Of a DNA stretch of 64,000 nt, positions 18,131-26,050 are shown piece by piece. Both the position numbers and the translations under genes were made by a program. Source of the stretch: Lachnospiraceae bacterium. GTDB taxonomy: Bacteria > Bacillota > Clostridia > Lachnospirales > Lachnospiraceae. How positions within the stretch are numbered: the stretch's first letter is position 1; each line of letters starts with the position of its first letter. The stretch spans positions 16,603 through 80,602 of the forward strand of contig JAAUZJ010000002.1 in the NCBI GenBank assembly GCA_014804695.1. Reading direction: 5' to 3'. The notes below the pieces were generated by a model. That model was given only the letters and a program-made list of their open reading frames with translations. It was not told where the DNA came from and made no database searches.

Positions 18131-18209
18131 AAAAATGCAAGTGTTTTTTGCATTTTTTTAAAGTTTTTTAAAAGTATTTTGACATTAGTTTTGCTTAGTA
18201 TGATATAAT
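18131..18209 (+). promoter_or_regulatory. AT-rich hairpin and candidate promoter before the large secreted protein
   Basis: AAAAATGCAA / TTGCATTTTT (18131-18140, 18148-18157) forms a hairpin followed by Ts. TTGACA (18179-18184) and TATAAT (18204-18209) then follow with a 19-base spacer, longer than ideal. The leader contains a small CTGC-GAA-GCAG hairpin (18233-18243). Confidence 0.4.
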
Positions 18210-18293
18210 AACCGCAGAGGAAAAGCAAGCGGCTGCGAAGCAGACATTTGTTTTTGTAATTATACTGTAATTAAAAAAGAGGAGAAGTCCAAT

Positions 18294-21200
18294 ATGAGTA
18301 AAAGAATCGTATCAGCATTATTGATATTTGTTTTACTTGTTTCCAGCGTTGATATAAATGCACTGGCTATGCCGGATATAAAAGATGGGGTATCTGAGGA
18401 TGCACTAGATAGTTATGATGCGAAAAATGATGTAGTAGAGAACGATGCTGCGGATGAAGAGACAGCAAAGAGTGGTGAAGCGGAAGATGGTGCGTCAGAA
18501 AGCAATGAAACAGAAAATGATGCATTAAAAGGCGATGAGCAGGAAGACGATACATCAAAAAGCGATGAGCAGGAAGACGATGTATCAAAAAACGATGAAA
18601 CAGAAGCCGATGCGTCAGAAAGCGATGCAGCAGAAGATGGCATAGAAAAAAGTGATACTACCGAAGGTAACGAAACAGAAGGCAATGATACAGAAACCGG
18701 TGCAGACATCGAAGACGAAGGCGTTATTGCTGAAACTGAAGTTGATGCCGAAGCTCCCTCGTATTCAACAACTCAGAATTTTTTAATAGATACGGAGGCT
18801 CCATATGACGGTGACTACCTGTTAGTTGCAAACGTAAGTACAATTGCGGGCGGAGCTTCTGAATCTGTAGGAGAACTTCCGACGGAAGATGTGGCTGCAT
18901 ATAATATGAGAGCATCGGAAGGTTCTGTGTTTTCGTCTGATAATCCGAATGTCTATGCTTTTGATGATAACGGAAGGGGAATTATTGACCCGGCATCTTT
19001 TTTGCCGGAACTCGTTCTTGACGAGGCAGGGGTGGATTATCAAGCTAGTGAGGAAGCGGCAGAAGTTACTTATTCTATTGACGATGAGAGAACCTTTTAC
19101 CTGAATACAACATCAGACAGTCAATATAATCCTGTTGATTGTGTTTGCGTTGCGATTAGTGAATATTGTACGGTATGGGTGCCGATGGATGATCCGATTT
19201 ATGTCAATGATGCTTCGAAGATGCAAGATTATATGGATGAGCTTGCTAAAGAGTTTGATGCGCAATTTCCTAAGATGACGGAGAACTTTGGGAGCAAGGA
19301 TAGGGTAGACGAATTGTATGGAGACAATGACGGTAAAACAGCGTTGTTGTGTTATGACATTAACGGGAACGGAATGAGCGGCTCTTCTTATACGGCGGGA
19401 TATTTTTTTGCCGCAGATTTAAATATAAATTATAGTAATAGAACAAATAATAATATAGACTGTCTGCACATTGATTCATGGCAGGGGATGAGCAGAAAAA
19501 CGTCAAATAATACACTTGATTCCGTGTATAGCAAGCGGACTATGGTGCATGAATTACAACACATGATTAATTATTCGATATGCAGGGAAAATGAAAGCAA
19601 GTTTACCAAGCTTAGTATACCGACATATTTAAATGAAGCATATTCTGAGGCGGCTGCACATTTATGCTATGGTGAAGCAACGAGCAGAATTAATAATTAT
19701 AACAATAATTCAAATATTGCCGGGGGAAAGGTGTCTTTACTTAATTGGGACAAAAATAATTCGCTTAGTAATTATGCGCTCAGTTATCTTTTTAGTCAGT
19801 ATATTCGTATTCAGTATGAGAATGGTGAGAATATTTATAAGGATACTATGGCGGACTTGACCGAGTCCAATGACCTTTTCGGGATTATTGCGTATAAACT
19901 TGGAGTAAGCGGGGAAGAGCTGCTGTTTAACTTCCGCGCGGCCTTATTTTTAAAAAATGCGGAAGGGGAATACGGATTCGGAGGAGAGAAATGGGCGGAA
20001 ACAATTAAGTCTAACAGTACGAACGCAGGTAACGTATCAGGTCTTGAGCCCGGTGCAGCAGTTGTTATACCTTTTAACGATAGTTTTGAACCTTCGGGAG
20101 CCGGAAGCAATATCCGTTTTGCAGGAATGTATAAGGAGTTAACCAATGATGATGTAGAGGTGGAGATATCCGGTGTGGCTGATATTACGCAGGAACTGGG
20201 AGAATTACAGCTTTCCGCATCGGTATTGCCTAAGGGAGTAAGTCAGAGTGTGATTTTCACATTGCCATATGAAGCGGACAGGGTGCATGCTGAAGTGACT
20301 ACGGATGGGCTTGTAAGCGCGCTTTCAAACGGAACGGTGACTGTTAGGGCTACATCGGTTTTAAATCCGGCTAAATATACTGATGTAAAAATTAATATAA
20401 GCGGACAGCAGGCGGTTGGCGTTGAACATACCCGCGATCTGCTCTGGAACGGCGTTAGAATAAGCTACAGTATTACGGATCCGGCGGACGCGGTACTATA
20501 TTATACAATGGATGGAACGGATCCGGCGCTAAGTAGTGATGTGATGCCGGCGGATGGACTGTTTTTTGATACAAAAGGAAGCTATGTGATTAGGATATGG
20601 GCGCATGATCCAAACGGAGTTTATAGGGATTGTTATAATAAGGAAAATATAGTTATAGGGCAGGTGAACGAGCCTGTAATAAATGCGCAGAAAGCTGATG
20701 AGGAGGGTGTTTTTGCATATAATATAACAATTCAGGCTAATGAGGGAGAGACGGTTTATTATACAACGGATGGAACTATTCCATCTATAGTAAACGGAAT
20801 AGAATATGAGGGCAGTTTTACAATAGATAAGCCCGGCACTACAATACTTAGCGCGATTGCAACAAAAGAAGGGATGATGGTAAGCGATGTAGTAACATGT
20901 GAGGTTAGAAACTTTACTACGCTAGTTATGGAACAGCGCCGTAGGCCGGTGTCTGGCGGAATAATGGTTGACTACATAGCATCGAAGCCGGAAAATGTAG
21001 AATTCTATTATACGACGGATGGAACGGAGCCGACAACGGACAGTGACGTAATACCTGATGATGGCATACTTTTTGATGAGGCAGGAAGTTATACATTGAA
21101 AGTTTTAGGGCATGCTCCAAACGAGTTATATAGAGATGCCTATGACGAGGATGAAATTGTTGTGGAACGGTTTAAAGAACCTGTCATAGATGTACAGACG

Positions 21201-23462
21201 GAGGTAGTGAGCCTTGGGATTCAGCGCGTGACGATTCAGGCTGAGGAAGGGGCGGTTGTTTACTATACAATCGATGCATCAATCCCGTCTATGGAAAACG
21301 GAATAAAATATGAAGAGCCTTTTATTATAGATACTTTGGGAACTACAACGGTTAAGGCTGTTGCAATAAAAGAGGGAATGGCAGACAGTTTTGTGGTATC
21401 AGAGGATGTCATAGTACAGTATTTACATGAATATATGTCTGAGGACGAACGCAAACCATATATGACACAGATGTCATTTTCTCTGAACAAAAAATCCGCA
21501 GAAGGTGTACATTTTTCGATTCTTCCGATAATGGATAAGGAGATTGTTGACGCCAAGTTTGTGGATGATTCCGGTGACTTTTTGCTTAAGCGTTTGGCCG
21601 GAAAAAATAACTGGAGCCTTAGCCTTATAAATAAGGAAATTGCAAATAAGACCTATCAGACTAAAGTAAGGGTTATATCCAAGACTTCCGATAATGAAGC
21701 TTATGCCGATATAATTGATATTAAGATAAAAATTACGGATGTAAGTCCGAAGGTATCTCTAAAGGCGGTGACAATTAATACGGCATATCCTTTGGCCGGA
21801 TATCCGATTGATGCATCTTCTAAAAGCGGTAAGGTAGAAATTATTGGACTTGAAAACGGAAAGGATGCAGGTTTTATTGATAATTTTGACATAAAGGATG
21901 GCATGCTTTATTTAAAGAGACCATATGACGAATTTGTTAAAACAGCTTCTAATAAGCCTGTTCTTTCAGGTAAACTGTATGTGCAGGTGGAAGGTTATGA
22001 GCCGCAGGAGCTTAATTTGAATATTAAGACCACAAATAAGGCACCGGTGCTTACGCCGTCTGCTTCAGCAATCAGACTTAATTATAATAAACTGAGTAAG
22101 GATAAGAGTTTTGAATTTACACTGGATAAAAAGATTAACGCTAAAGAGAAACTTTGTCTTTCGGATATAAAAGCAGTATCTTTAAATGAAAAAGGCGGGA
22201 AAAATTATAGAAATGTCGCAGAACTTCTTCAGGATGGTAATGCGTTGTCTTGCAGCGATGGGCAGCATATTACTGTTAGTTTCAAAGAAATAAAAGCCGG
22301 AACATACACACTGCCGCTTCTTATTTCAGCGGGTACAGGGGAAGATACGTTTAGGGATGTAAGCTGCAGTGTTAAGTTTACTATTGAGAAAGCGGATGTT
22401 TTACCGGAGTTTAAACTGAGTACAGCCAAGGTGACACTTAATCGCCAGACGAGTGGGGAAAAGACATATATAGCAGTAAGATCATCTGCGCAGAGCAATT
22501 TGGGGCTTGCGGATGTAGAGTGCGAGTATGCTGGAGTGACTAATTCAGTCAATGTGGATCAAAACGTGAGTCTTGTTTATAATACCGATACGAAACAGCT
22601 CGAGGCTAAGATAGTTGGCGAGCCGGCAGGTAATACTTATAAATTTGAATGTACGCCGGTTTATGATGAGACTTTGGGATTGGACGGTACTAATAAAGAA
22701 GCGGGAGAAGCTACGCAGGATAAAGCACAAGACAATATAAAGGGTAAAACTGTAATAGTAATGGTTTCTATAATAGATAAAGCTCCCACAGTAACCCTGA
22801 AATCAAAAGGCAGCATCGATGTACTAAACCGCAATAGTTCAGCGATTACATATACAATTAAGAAAAACAATTTTACCGATGAGATTATCTTTGTTGATTT
22901 CGAGAGTGCGGCCAAGGTTACGCCATCAATTCTGGATGCAAGAGACTTTTTTAATAAGCCGGTACTAAACGCTGATTCAACCGTAACCGTTTCGGCAAAA
23001 GAGGATGTGACCTTTACCAAAGGTATGAAATATGCCTTTCGGCTTAAATTTGAGTTAAAAGATAATCAAAATGTAAGGACTATTACAACAAAAGATATAA
23101 TAATTAAGCCCAAGCAATCCTCAGTAAAATTAAAAGCAACTGCCAAACCGGTATTTTATACATATGTAAATAGAGGAAATAATACCCAGACAGTTACTTT
23201 GCAAAGTAATAATGGAATGATTGAGAAAGTTGAATACAATGAAAGTTCCAATAAGAAAGTTCCTAAAGGCATTGAACCTATATTTGATGAGAATGGGCAG
23301 CTTAAGGGAGTGACCTTTGACGGTAGCGAAAATATAAAGAAGGGAAGCTATAAATTGACTTTTAATGTGTATTATAAGGGGCAGATGTGGGAGAAAGCTA
23401 CCAGCAGGAAGGAATCGTATGCAAAAGCGAAGGTGGTTAGATTGACTGTAGTAGTTAAATGA
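18294..23462 (+). CDS. Large secreted multidomain metalloprotease-like protein
   Basis: 1722 residues. A signal peptide covers about 1-26. Residues 40-150 are an acidic low-complexity region built from a degenerate 10-residue repeat (SKSDEQEDDV type). Residues 200-580 contain a zinc-protease motif HELQH (419-423) with a downstream NEAYSEAAAH, resembling the M30/hyicolysin type. A Big_2-like Ig domain follows (about 610-705). Four domains with YYTTDGT-like cores at about 733, 821, 904 and 989 are of the chitobiase C-terminal type. Repetitive beta domains fill 1050-1722. There is no LPXTG or S-layer anchor. The substrate is unknown; the stalk suggests cell-surface or secreted action. Confidence 0.75.
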   Translation: MSKRIVSALLIFVLLVSSVDINALAMPDIKDGVSEDALDSYDAKNDVVENDAADEETAKSGEAEDGASESNETENDALKGDEQEDDTSKSDEQEDDVSKNDETEADASESDAAEDGIEKSDTTEGNETEGNDTETGADIEDEGVIAETEVDAEAPSYSTTQNFLIDTEAPYDGDYLLVANVSTIAGGASESVGELPTEDVAAYNMRASEGSVFSSDNPNVYAFDDNGRGIIDPASFLPELVLDEAGVDYQASEEAAEVTYSIDDERTFYLNTTSDSQYNPVDCVCVAISEYCTVWVPMDDPIYVNDASKMQDYMDELAKEFDAQFPKMTENFGSKDRVDELYGDNDGKTALLCYDINGNGMSGSSYTAGYFFAADLNINYSNRTNNNIDCLHIDSWQGMSRKTSNNTLDSVYSKRTMVHELQHMINYSICRENESKFTKLSIPTYLNEAYSEAAAHLCYGEATSRINNYNNNSNIAGGKVSLLNWDKNNSLSNYALSYLFSQYIRIQYENGENIYKDTMADLTESNDLFGIIAYKLGVSGEELLFNFRAALFLKNAEGEYGFGGEKWAETIKSNSTNAGNVSGLEPGAAVVIPFNDSFEPSGAGSNIRFAGMYKELTNDDVEVEISGVADITQELGELQLSASVLPKGVSQSVIFTLPYEADRVHAEVTTDGLVSALSNGTVTVRATSVLNPAKYTDVKINISGQQAVGVEHTRDLLWNGVRISYSITDPADAVLYYTMDGTDPALSSDVMPADGLFFDTKGSYVIRIWAHDPNGVYRDCYNKENIVIGQVNEPVINAQKADEEGVFAYNITIQANEGETVYYTTDGTIPSIVNGIEYEGSFTIDKPGTTILSAIATKEGMMVSDVVTCEVRNFTTLVMEQRRRPVSGGIMVDYIASKPENVEFYYTTDGTEPTTDSDVIPDDGILFDEAGSYTLKVLGHAPNELYRDAYDEDEIVVERFKEPVIDVQTEVVSLGIQRVTIQAEEGAVVYYTIDASIPSMENGIKYEEPFIIDTLGTTTVKAVAIKEGMADSFVVSEDVIVQYLHEYMSEDERKPYMTQMSFSLNKKSAEGVHFSILPIMDKEIVDAKFVDDSGDFLLKRLAGKNNWSLSLINKEIANKTYQTKVRVISKTSDNEAYADIIDIKIKITDVSPKVSLKAVTINTAYPLAGYPIDASSKSGKVEIIGLENGKDAGFIDNFDIKDGMLYLKRPYDEFVKTASNKPVLSGKLYVQVEGYEPQELNLNIKTTNKAPVLTPSASAIRLNYNKLSKDKSFEFTLDKKINAKEKLCLSDIKAVSLNEKGGKNYRNVAELLQDGNALSCSDGQHITVSFKEIKAGTYTLPLLISAGTGEDTFRDVSCSVKFTIEKADVLPEFKLSTAKVTLNRQTSGEKTYIAVRSSAQSNLGLADVECEYAGVTNSVNVDQNVSLVYNTDTKQLEAKIVGEPAGNTYKFECTPVYDETLGLDGTNKEAGEATQDKAQDNIKGKTVIVMVSIIDKAPTVTLKSKGSIDVLNRNSSAITYTIKKNNFTDEIIFVDFESAAKVTPSILDARDFFNKPVLNADSTVTVSAKEDVTFTKGMKYAFRLKFELKDNQNVRTITTKDIIIKPKQSSVKLKATAKPVFYTYVNRGNNTQTVTLQSNNGMIEKVEYNESSNKKVPKGIEPIFDENGQLKGVTFDGSENIKKGSYKLTFNVYYKGQMWEKATSRKESYAKAKVVRLTVVVK
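18480..18710 (+). repeat. Degenerate 30-bp tandem repeats coding an acidic stalk
   Basis: Units of 30 bases (10 residues, consensus like DEQEDDVSKS) follow one another in the 5' part of the large secreted protein gene. Two adjacent units near 18535-18590 are almost identical, which suggests recent slippage. Confidence 0.75.
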
Positions 23463-23527
23463 TTTATCACATAAGGGAAAAATATGATCAGAGAAAAATA
23501 TAATGGATAAAACAGGAAATTTCCCCC

Positions 23528-23556
23528 TTGCATTTTCCAGCCATTAGTGATACAAT
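23528..23556 (+). promoter_or_regulatory. Promoter of the rimP-nusA-infB operon
   Basis: TTGCAT (23528-23533), 17 bases, TACAAT (23551-23556); predicted initiation near 23563, about 144 bases before rimP. Confidence 0.65.
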
Positions 23557-23589
23557 AACTAAGATATATAGTATATTACTGTTAGAATC

Positions 23590-23616
23590 AGAGTGGACTT
23601 GCGAGTCCACTCTTTT
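23590..23616 (+). terminator. Leader terminator (possible attenuator) before rimP-nusA
   Basis: A 10-bp stem AGAGTGGACT / AGTCCACTCT (23590-23599, 23604-23613) with a TGCG loop is followed by only a short T-run. It lies downstream of the operon promoter, so it can act as an attenuator. A second hairpin CCCCG/CGGGG lies at 23647-23666. In Bacillus subtilis the equivalent operon is known to be controlled by NusA-dependent termination in the leader. Confidence 0.65.
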
Positions 23617-23706
23617 ACTGTATTAATTATCTATATAAGTCAATAACCCCGATGTAAGCAACGGGGCAATTTACCCTCGCAGGAATAAAAAGGAGGAACA
23701 GCATAA

Positions 23707-24171
23707 ATGTCCACAAGGGAGACATATGAGACCAAGACAGAGACTTTACTCGCGCCGATAGTAGAGCGGTTCGGCGTAGAAATTTATGATATAGAGTACC
23801 TTAAAGAGGGAAGTGATTGGTATTTGCGTGTATATATTGATAAACCCGAGGGTGTCAATATAAATGACTGCGAGAACGTAAGCCGCGCTCTTTCCGACGA
23901 GCTAGACAGGGAAGATTTTATACAGGATGCTTATATATTAGAGGTAAGCAGCCCCGGTCTTGGCAGGGCGCTTAAGAAGGATAAACATCTTGAGAAAAGT
24001 CTGGGTGAAGAAGTTGAGATCAAAACCTATAAGCCGATAGATAAATGCAAGGAGTTTCAGGGCATTTTGAAGACTTATGATAATGACACGATTACGATAA
24101 CAATTAATGAAGAAGAAAAAATATTTGCCAGAGCAGAGATAGCGATCATAAGACTGGCGCTTGATTTTTAG
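23707..24171 (+). CDS. rimP: Ribosome maturation factor RimP
   Basis: Assists 30S subunit maturation. The 154 residues have the two-domain RimP layout: an N-terminal alpha/beta domain with FGVEIYDIEYLKEG and WYLRVYIDKPEGV, the LEVSSPGLGRAL motif, and a C-terminal SH3-like domain. Strong AAGGAGG before the ATG. First gene of the nusA operon, 26 bases before nusA. Confidence 0.95.
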   Translation: MSTRETYETKTETLLAPIVERFGVEIYDIEYLKEGSDWYLRVYIDKPEGVNINDCENVSRALSDELDREDFIQDAYILEVSSPGLGRALKKDKHLEKSLGEEVEIKTYKPIDKCKEFQGILKTYDNDTITITINEEEKIFARAEIAIIRLALDF

Positions 24172-24197
24172 AACAACACAAGGAGGATACCGGAAAA

Positions 24198-25412
24198 ATG
24201 AATAAGGAATTAATGGAAGCATTGGATATGCTGGAAAAGGAGAAAGACATCAGTAAGGAAACTCTTTTTGATGCGATTGAGAATTCTTTGCTTACAGCCT
24301 GTAAGAACCATTTTGGCAAGGCGGATAACATAAAGGTGGAGATTGACAGAGACACCTGCGATTTCCTTTGCTATGCGGAGAAGGAGGTTGTAGAAGAGGT
24401 TGAGGATGACTGCCTTCAGATTTCACTTAGCGACGCTAAGGAGATTTCCAAGAAAGCAAGCCTTGGCGATATTCTTCATGTGGAGATCAAATCCAAAGAG
24501 TTTGGACGTATTGCCACGCAGAACGCTAAGAATGTAATTTTGCAGAAAATCCGTGAGGAAGAAAGAAGCGTTATATATAATCAGTATTATGAAAAAGAAA
24601 AAGATGTAGTTACCGGTATAGTGCAGCGTTATATAGGTAAGAACATATCAATCAACCTTGGAAAAACGGACGCTATTTTGAATGAAAATGAACAGGTTCG
24701 CACAGAAAGCTTCAGACCTACCGAAAGGATCAAGGTGTATATCCTTGAAGTTAAAAATACTCCGAAAGGACCAAGGATTCTTGTAAGCCGTACGCATCCC
24801 GAACTTGTAAAGAGATTATTTGAGACGGAAGTTACGGAAATCAAGGACGGTACTGTAGAAATTATGAGTATTGCCAGAGAGGCCGGAAGCAGGACGAAGA
24901 TGGCAGTACGTTCCAATAATCCCAATGTAGATCCTGTCGGTGCATGCGTCGGAATGAACGGGGCAAGGGTTAATCTTATTGTAGAAGAGCTTCGAGGCGA
25001 AAAAATCGATATTGTAAACTGGGACGAAAATCCCGGTAATTTAATACAGAATGCATTGTCACCGGCTAAGATTGTTGCCGTTTTTGCAGATCCGGACGAA
25101 AAGACTGCAAAAGTGGTTGTGCCGGATTACCAGCTTTCCTTAGCTATTGGTAAGGAAGGACAGAATGCAAGGCTTGCGGCAAGACTGACCGGCTATAAAA
25201 TCGACATTAAGAGTGAGACACAGGCCAAAGACGCTCTGGGCTTCCGATATGAAGACTATGAGTATGATGATTATGATGAAGAATTATATGACGGTGAATC
25301 ATATGACGAAAAAGAATACACTGATGAAGATTATGATACTGAAGCATATGATGATGTAGAAGCATATAATGAGGAAGATGAAGTCAGTCAGGAAGAAACT
25401 GAGGTAGAATAA
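24198..25412 (+). CDS. nusA: Transcription termination/antitermination protein NusA
   Basis: Binds RNA polymerase and affects pausing and termination. The 404 residues contain an N-terminal polymerase-binding domain, an S1 domain (about 130-200) and two KH domains (GACVGMNGARV and LAIGKEGQNARLAARL). The last 50 or so residues are an unusual tail of D, E and Y (pattern YDDYDEELYD), replacing the acidic C-terminal repeats of proteobacterial NusA. AAGGAGG precedes the ATG. It may control its own operon through the leader hairpin. Confidence 0.96.
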   Translation: MNKELMEALDMLEKEKDISKETLFDAIENSLLTACKNHFGKADNIKVEIDRDTCDFLCYAEKEVVEEVEDDCLQISLSDAKEISKKASLGDILHVEIKSKEFGRIATQNAKNVILQKIREEERSVIYNQYYEKEKDVVTGIVQRYIGKNISINLGKTDAILNENEQVRTESFRPTERIKVYILEVKNTPKGPRILVSRTHPELVKRLFETEVTEIKDGTVEIMSIAREAGSRTKMAVRSNNPNVDPVGACVGMNGARVNLIVEELRGEKIDIVNWDENPGNLIQNALSPAKIVAVFADPDEKTAKVVVPDYQLSLAIGKEGQNARLAARLTGYKIDIKSETQAKDALGFRYEDYEYDDYDEELYDGESYDEKEYTDEDYDTEAYDDVEAYNEEDEVSQEETEVE

Positions 25413-25416
25413 AGTA

Positions 25417-25695
25417 TTGAATGGTAAGAAGAAAATTCCCATGAGACAATGCGTGGGCTGCGGAGAAATGAAAAATAAAAAAGAGATGATGAGGGTGCTT
25501 AAGACCTCAGAAGGCGAGGTCATGTTAGATATGACCGGCAGGAAAAACGGCAGAGGGGCGTATCTTTGCATGACGAAAGAGTGTCTTTTTAAGGCGAGGA
25601 AGAACAAGGGCTTGGCACGTTCCTTCAAAATGAATATTCCGGATGAAATATATGATAAACTGGAAAGGGAGTTTGAAGAAAATGTGCAGGGATAA
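25417..25695 (+). CDS. ylxR: YlxR family RNA-binding protein
   Basis: Small basic protein of 92 residues, always found between nusA and infB in Firmicutes; proposed RNA binding. Conserved motifs are KKIPMRQCVGCGEMK and RKNGRGAYLC. The start is taken as TTG at 25417, four bases after nusA, because the KKIP segment is conserved in the family; an in-frame ATG at 25441 would cut it off. It overlaps ylxQ by 14 bases. Confidence 0.88.
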   Translation: MNGKKKIPMRQCVGCGEMKNKKEMMRVLKTSEGEVMLDMTGRKNGRGAYLCMTKECLFKARKNKGLARSFKMNIPDEIYDKLEREFEENVQG

Positions 25696-26050
25696 TGAGA
25701 TTATTAATAAAAAGGTGTTATCCATGCTTGGTCTTGCAGCTCGTTCCAGAAATGTCGTTAGCGGAGGATTTGCAACAGAGAACGCAGTAAAGTCAGGGAA
25801 GGCATATATGGTAATAGTATCAGATGATGCTTCAGGTAACACGAAAAAAAAGTTTAGAAATATGTGTGCATATTATAAAGTGCCCATTTATCAGTTTGGA
25901 GTAAAAGAAGTTCTTGGACATTCAATGGGAAAACAGGACAGAACTTCCCTGGCAATTACAAATGAGGGGTTTGCAAATTCGATACGAGGACATTTGGAAG
26001 ATTTGATATTAGACGGAGGTAGTGAGCATGGCGAAAATGAAAGTATATGA
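25682..26050 (+). CDS. ylxQ: L7Ae-family ribosomal/RNA-binding protein YlxQ
   Basis: 122 residues of the L7Ae/L30e kink-turn binding family. The core reads [17 protein letters not shown], then [14 protein letters not shown] and [19 protein letters not shown]. An in-frame upstream extension to 25643 lies inside ylxR; the ATG at 25682 has AGGGAG at a fair distance. It overlaps infB by 23 bases, indicating translational coupling. Confidence 0.88.
   Translation: MCRDNEIINKKVLSMLGLAARSRNVVSGGFATENAVKSGKAYMVIVSDDASGNTKKKFRNMCAYYKVPIYQFGVKEVLGHSMGKQDRTSLAITNEGFANSIRGHLEDLILDGGSEHGENESI

Noticed and set aside
18413..18709. Serine-rich minus-strand frame opposite the acidic repeats
   Set aside because: Antisense reading of GAT/GAA repeats gives S/F-rich sequence; no independent support.
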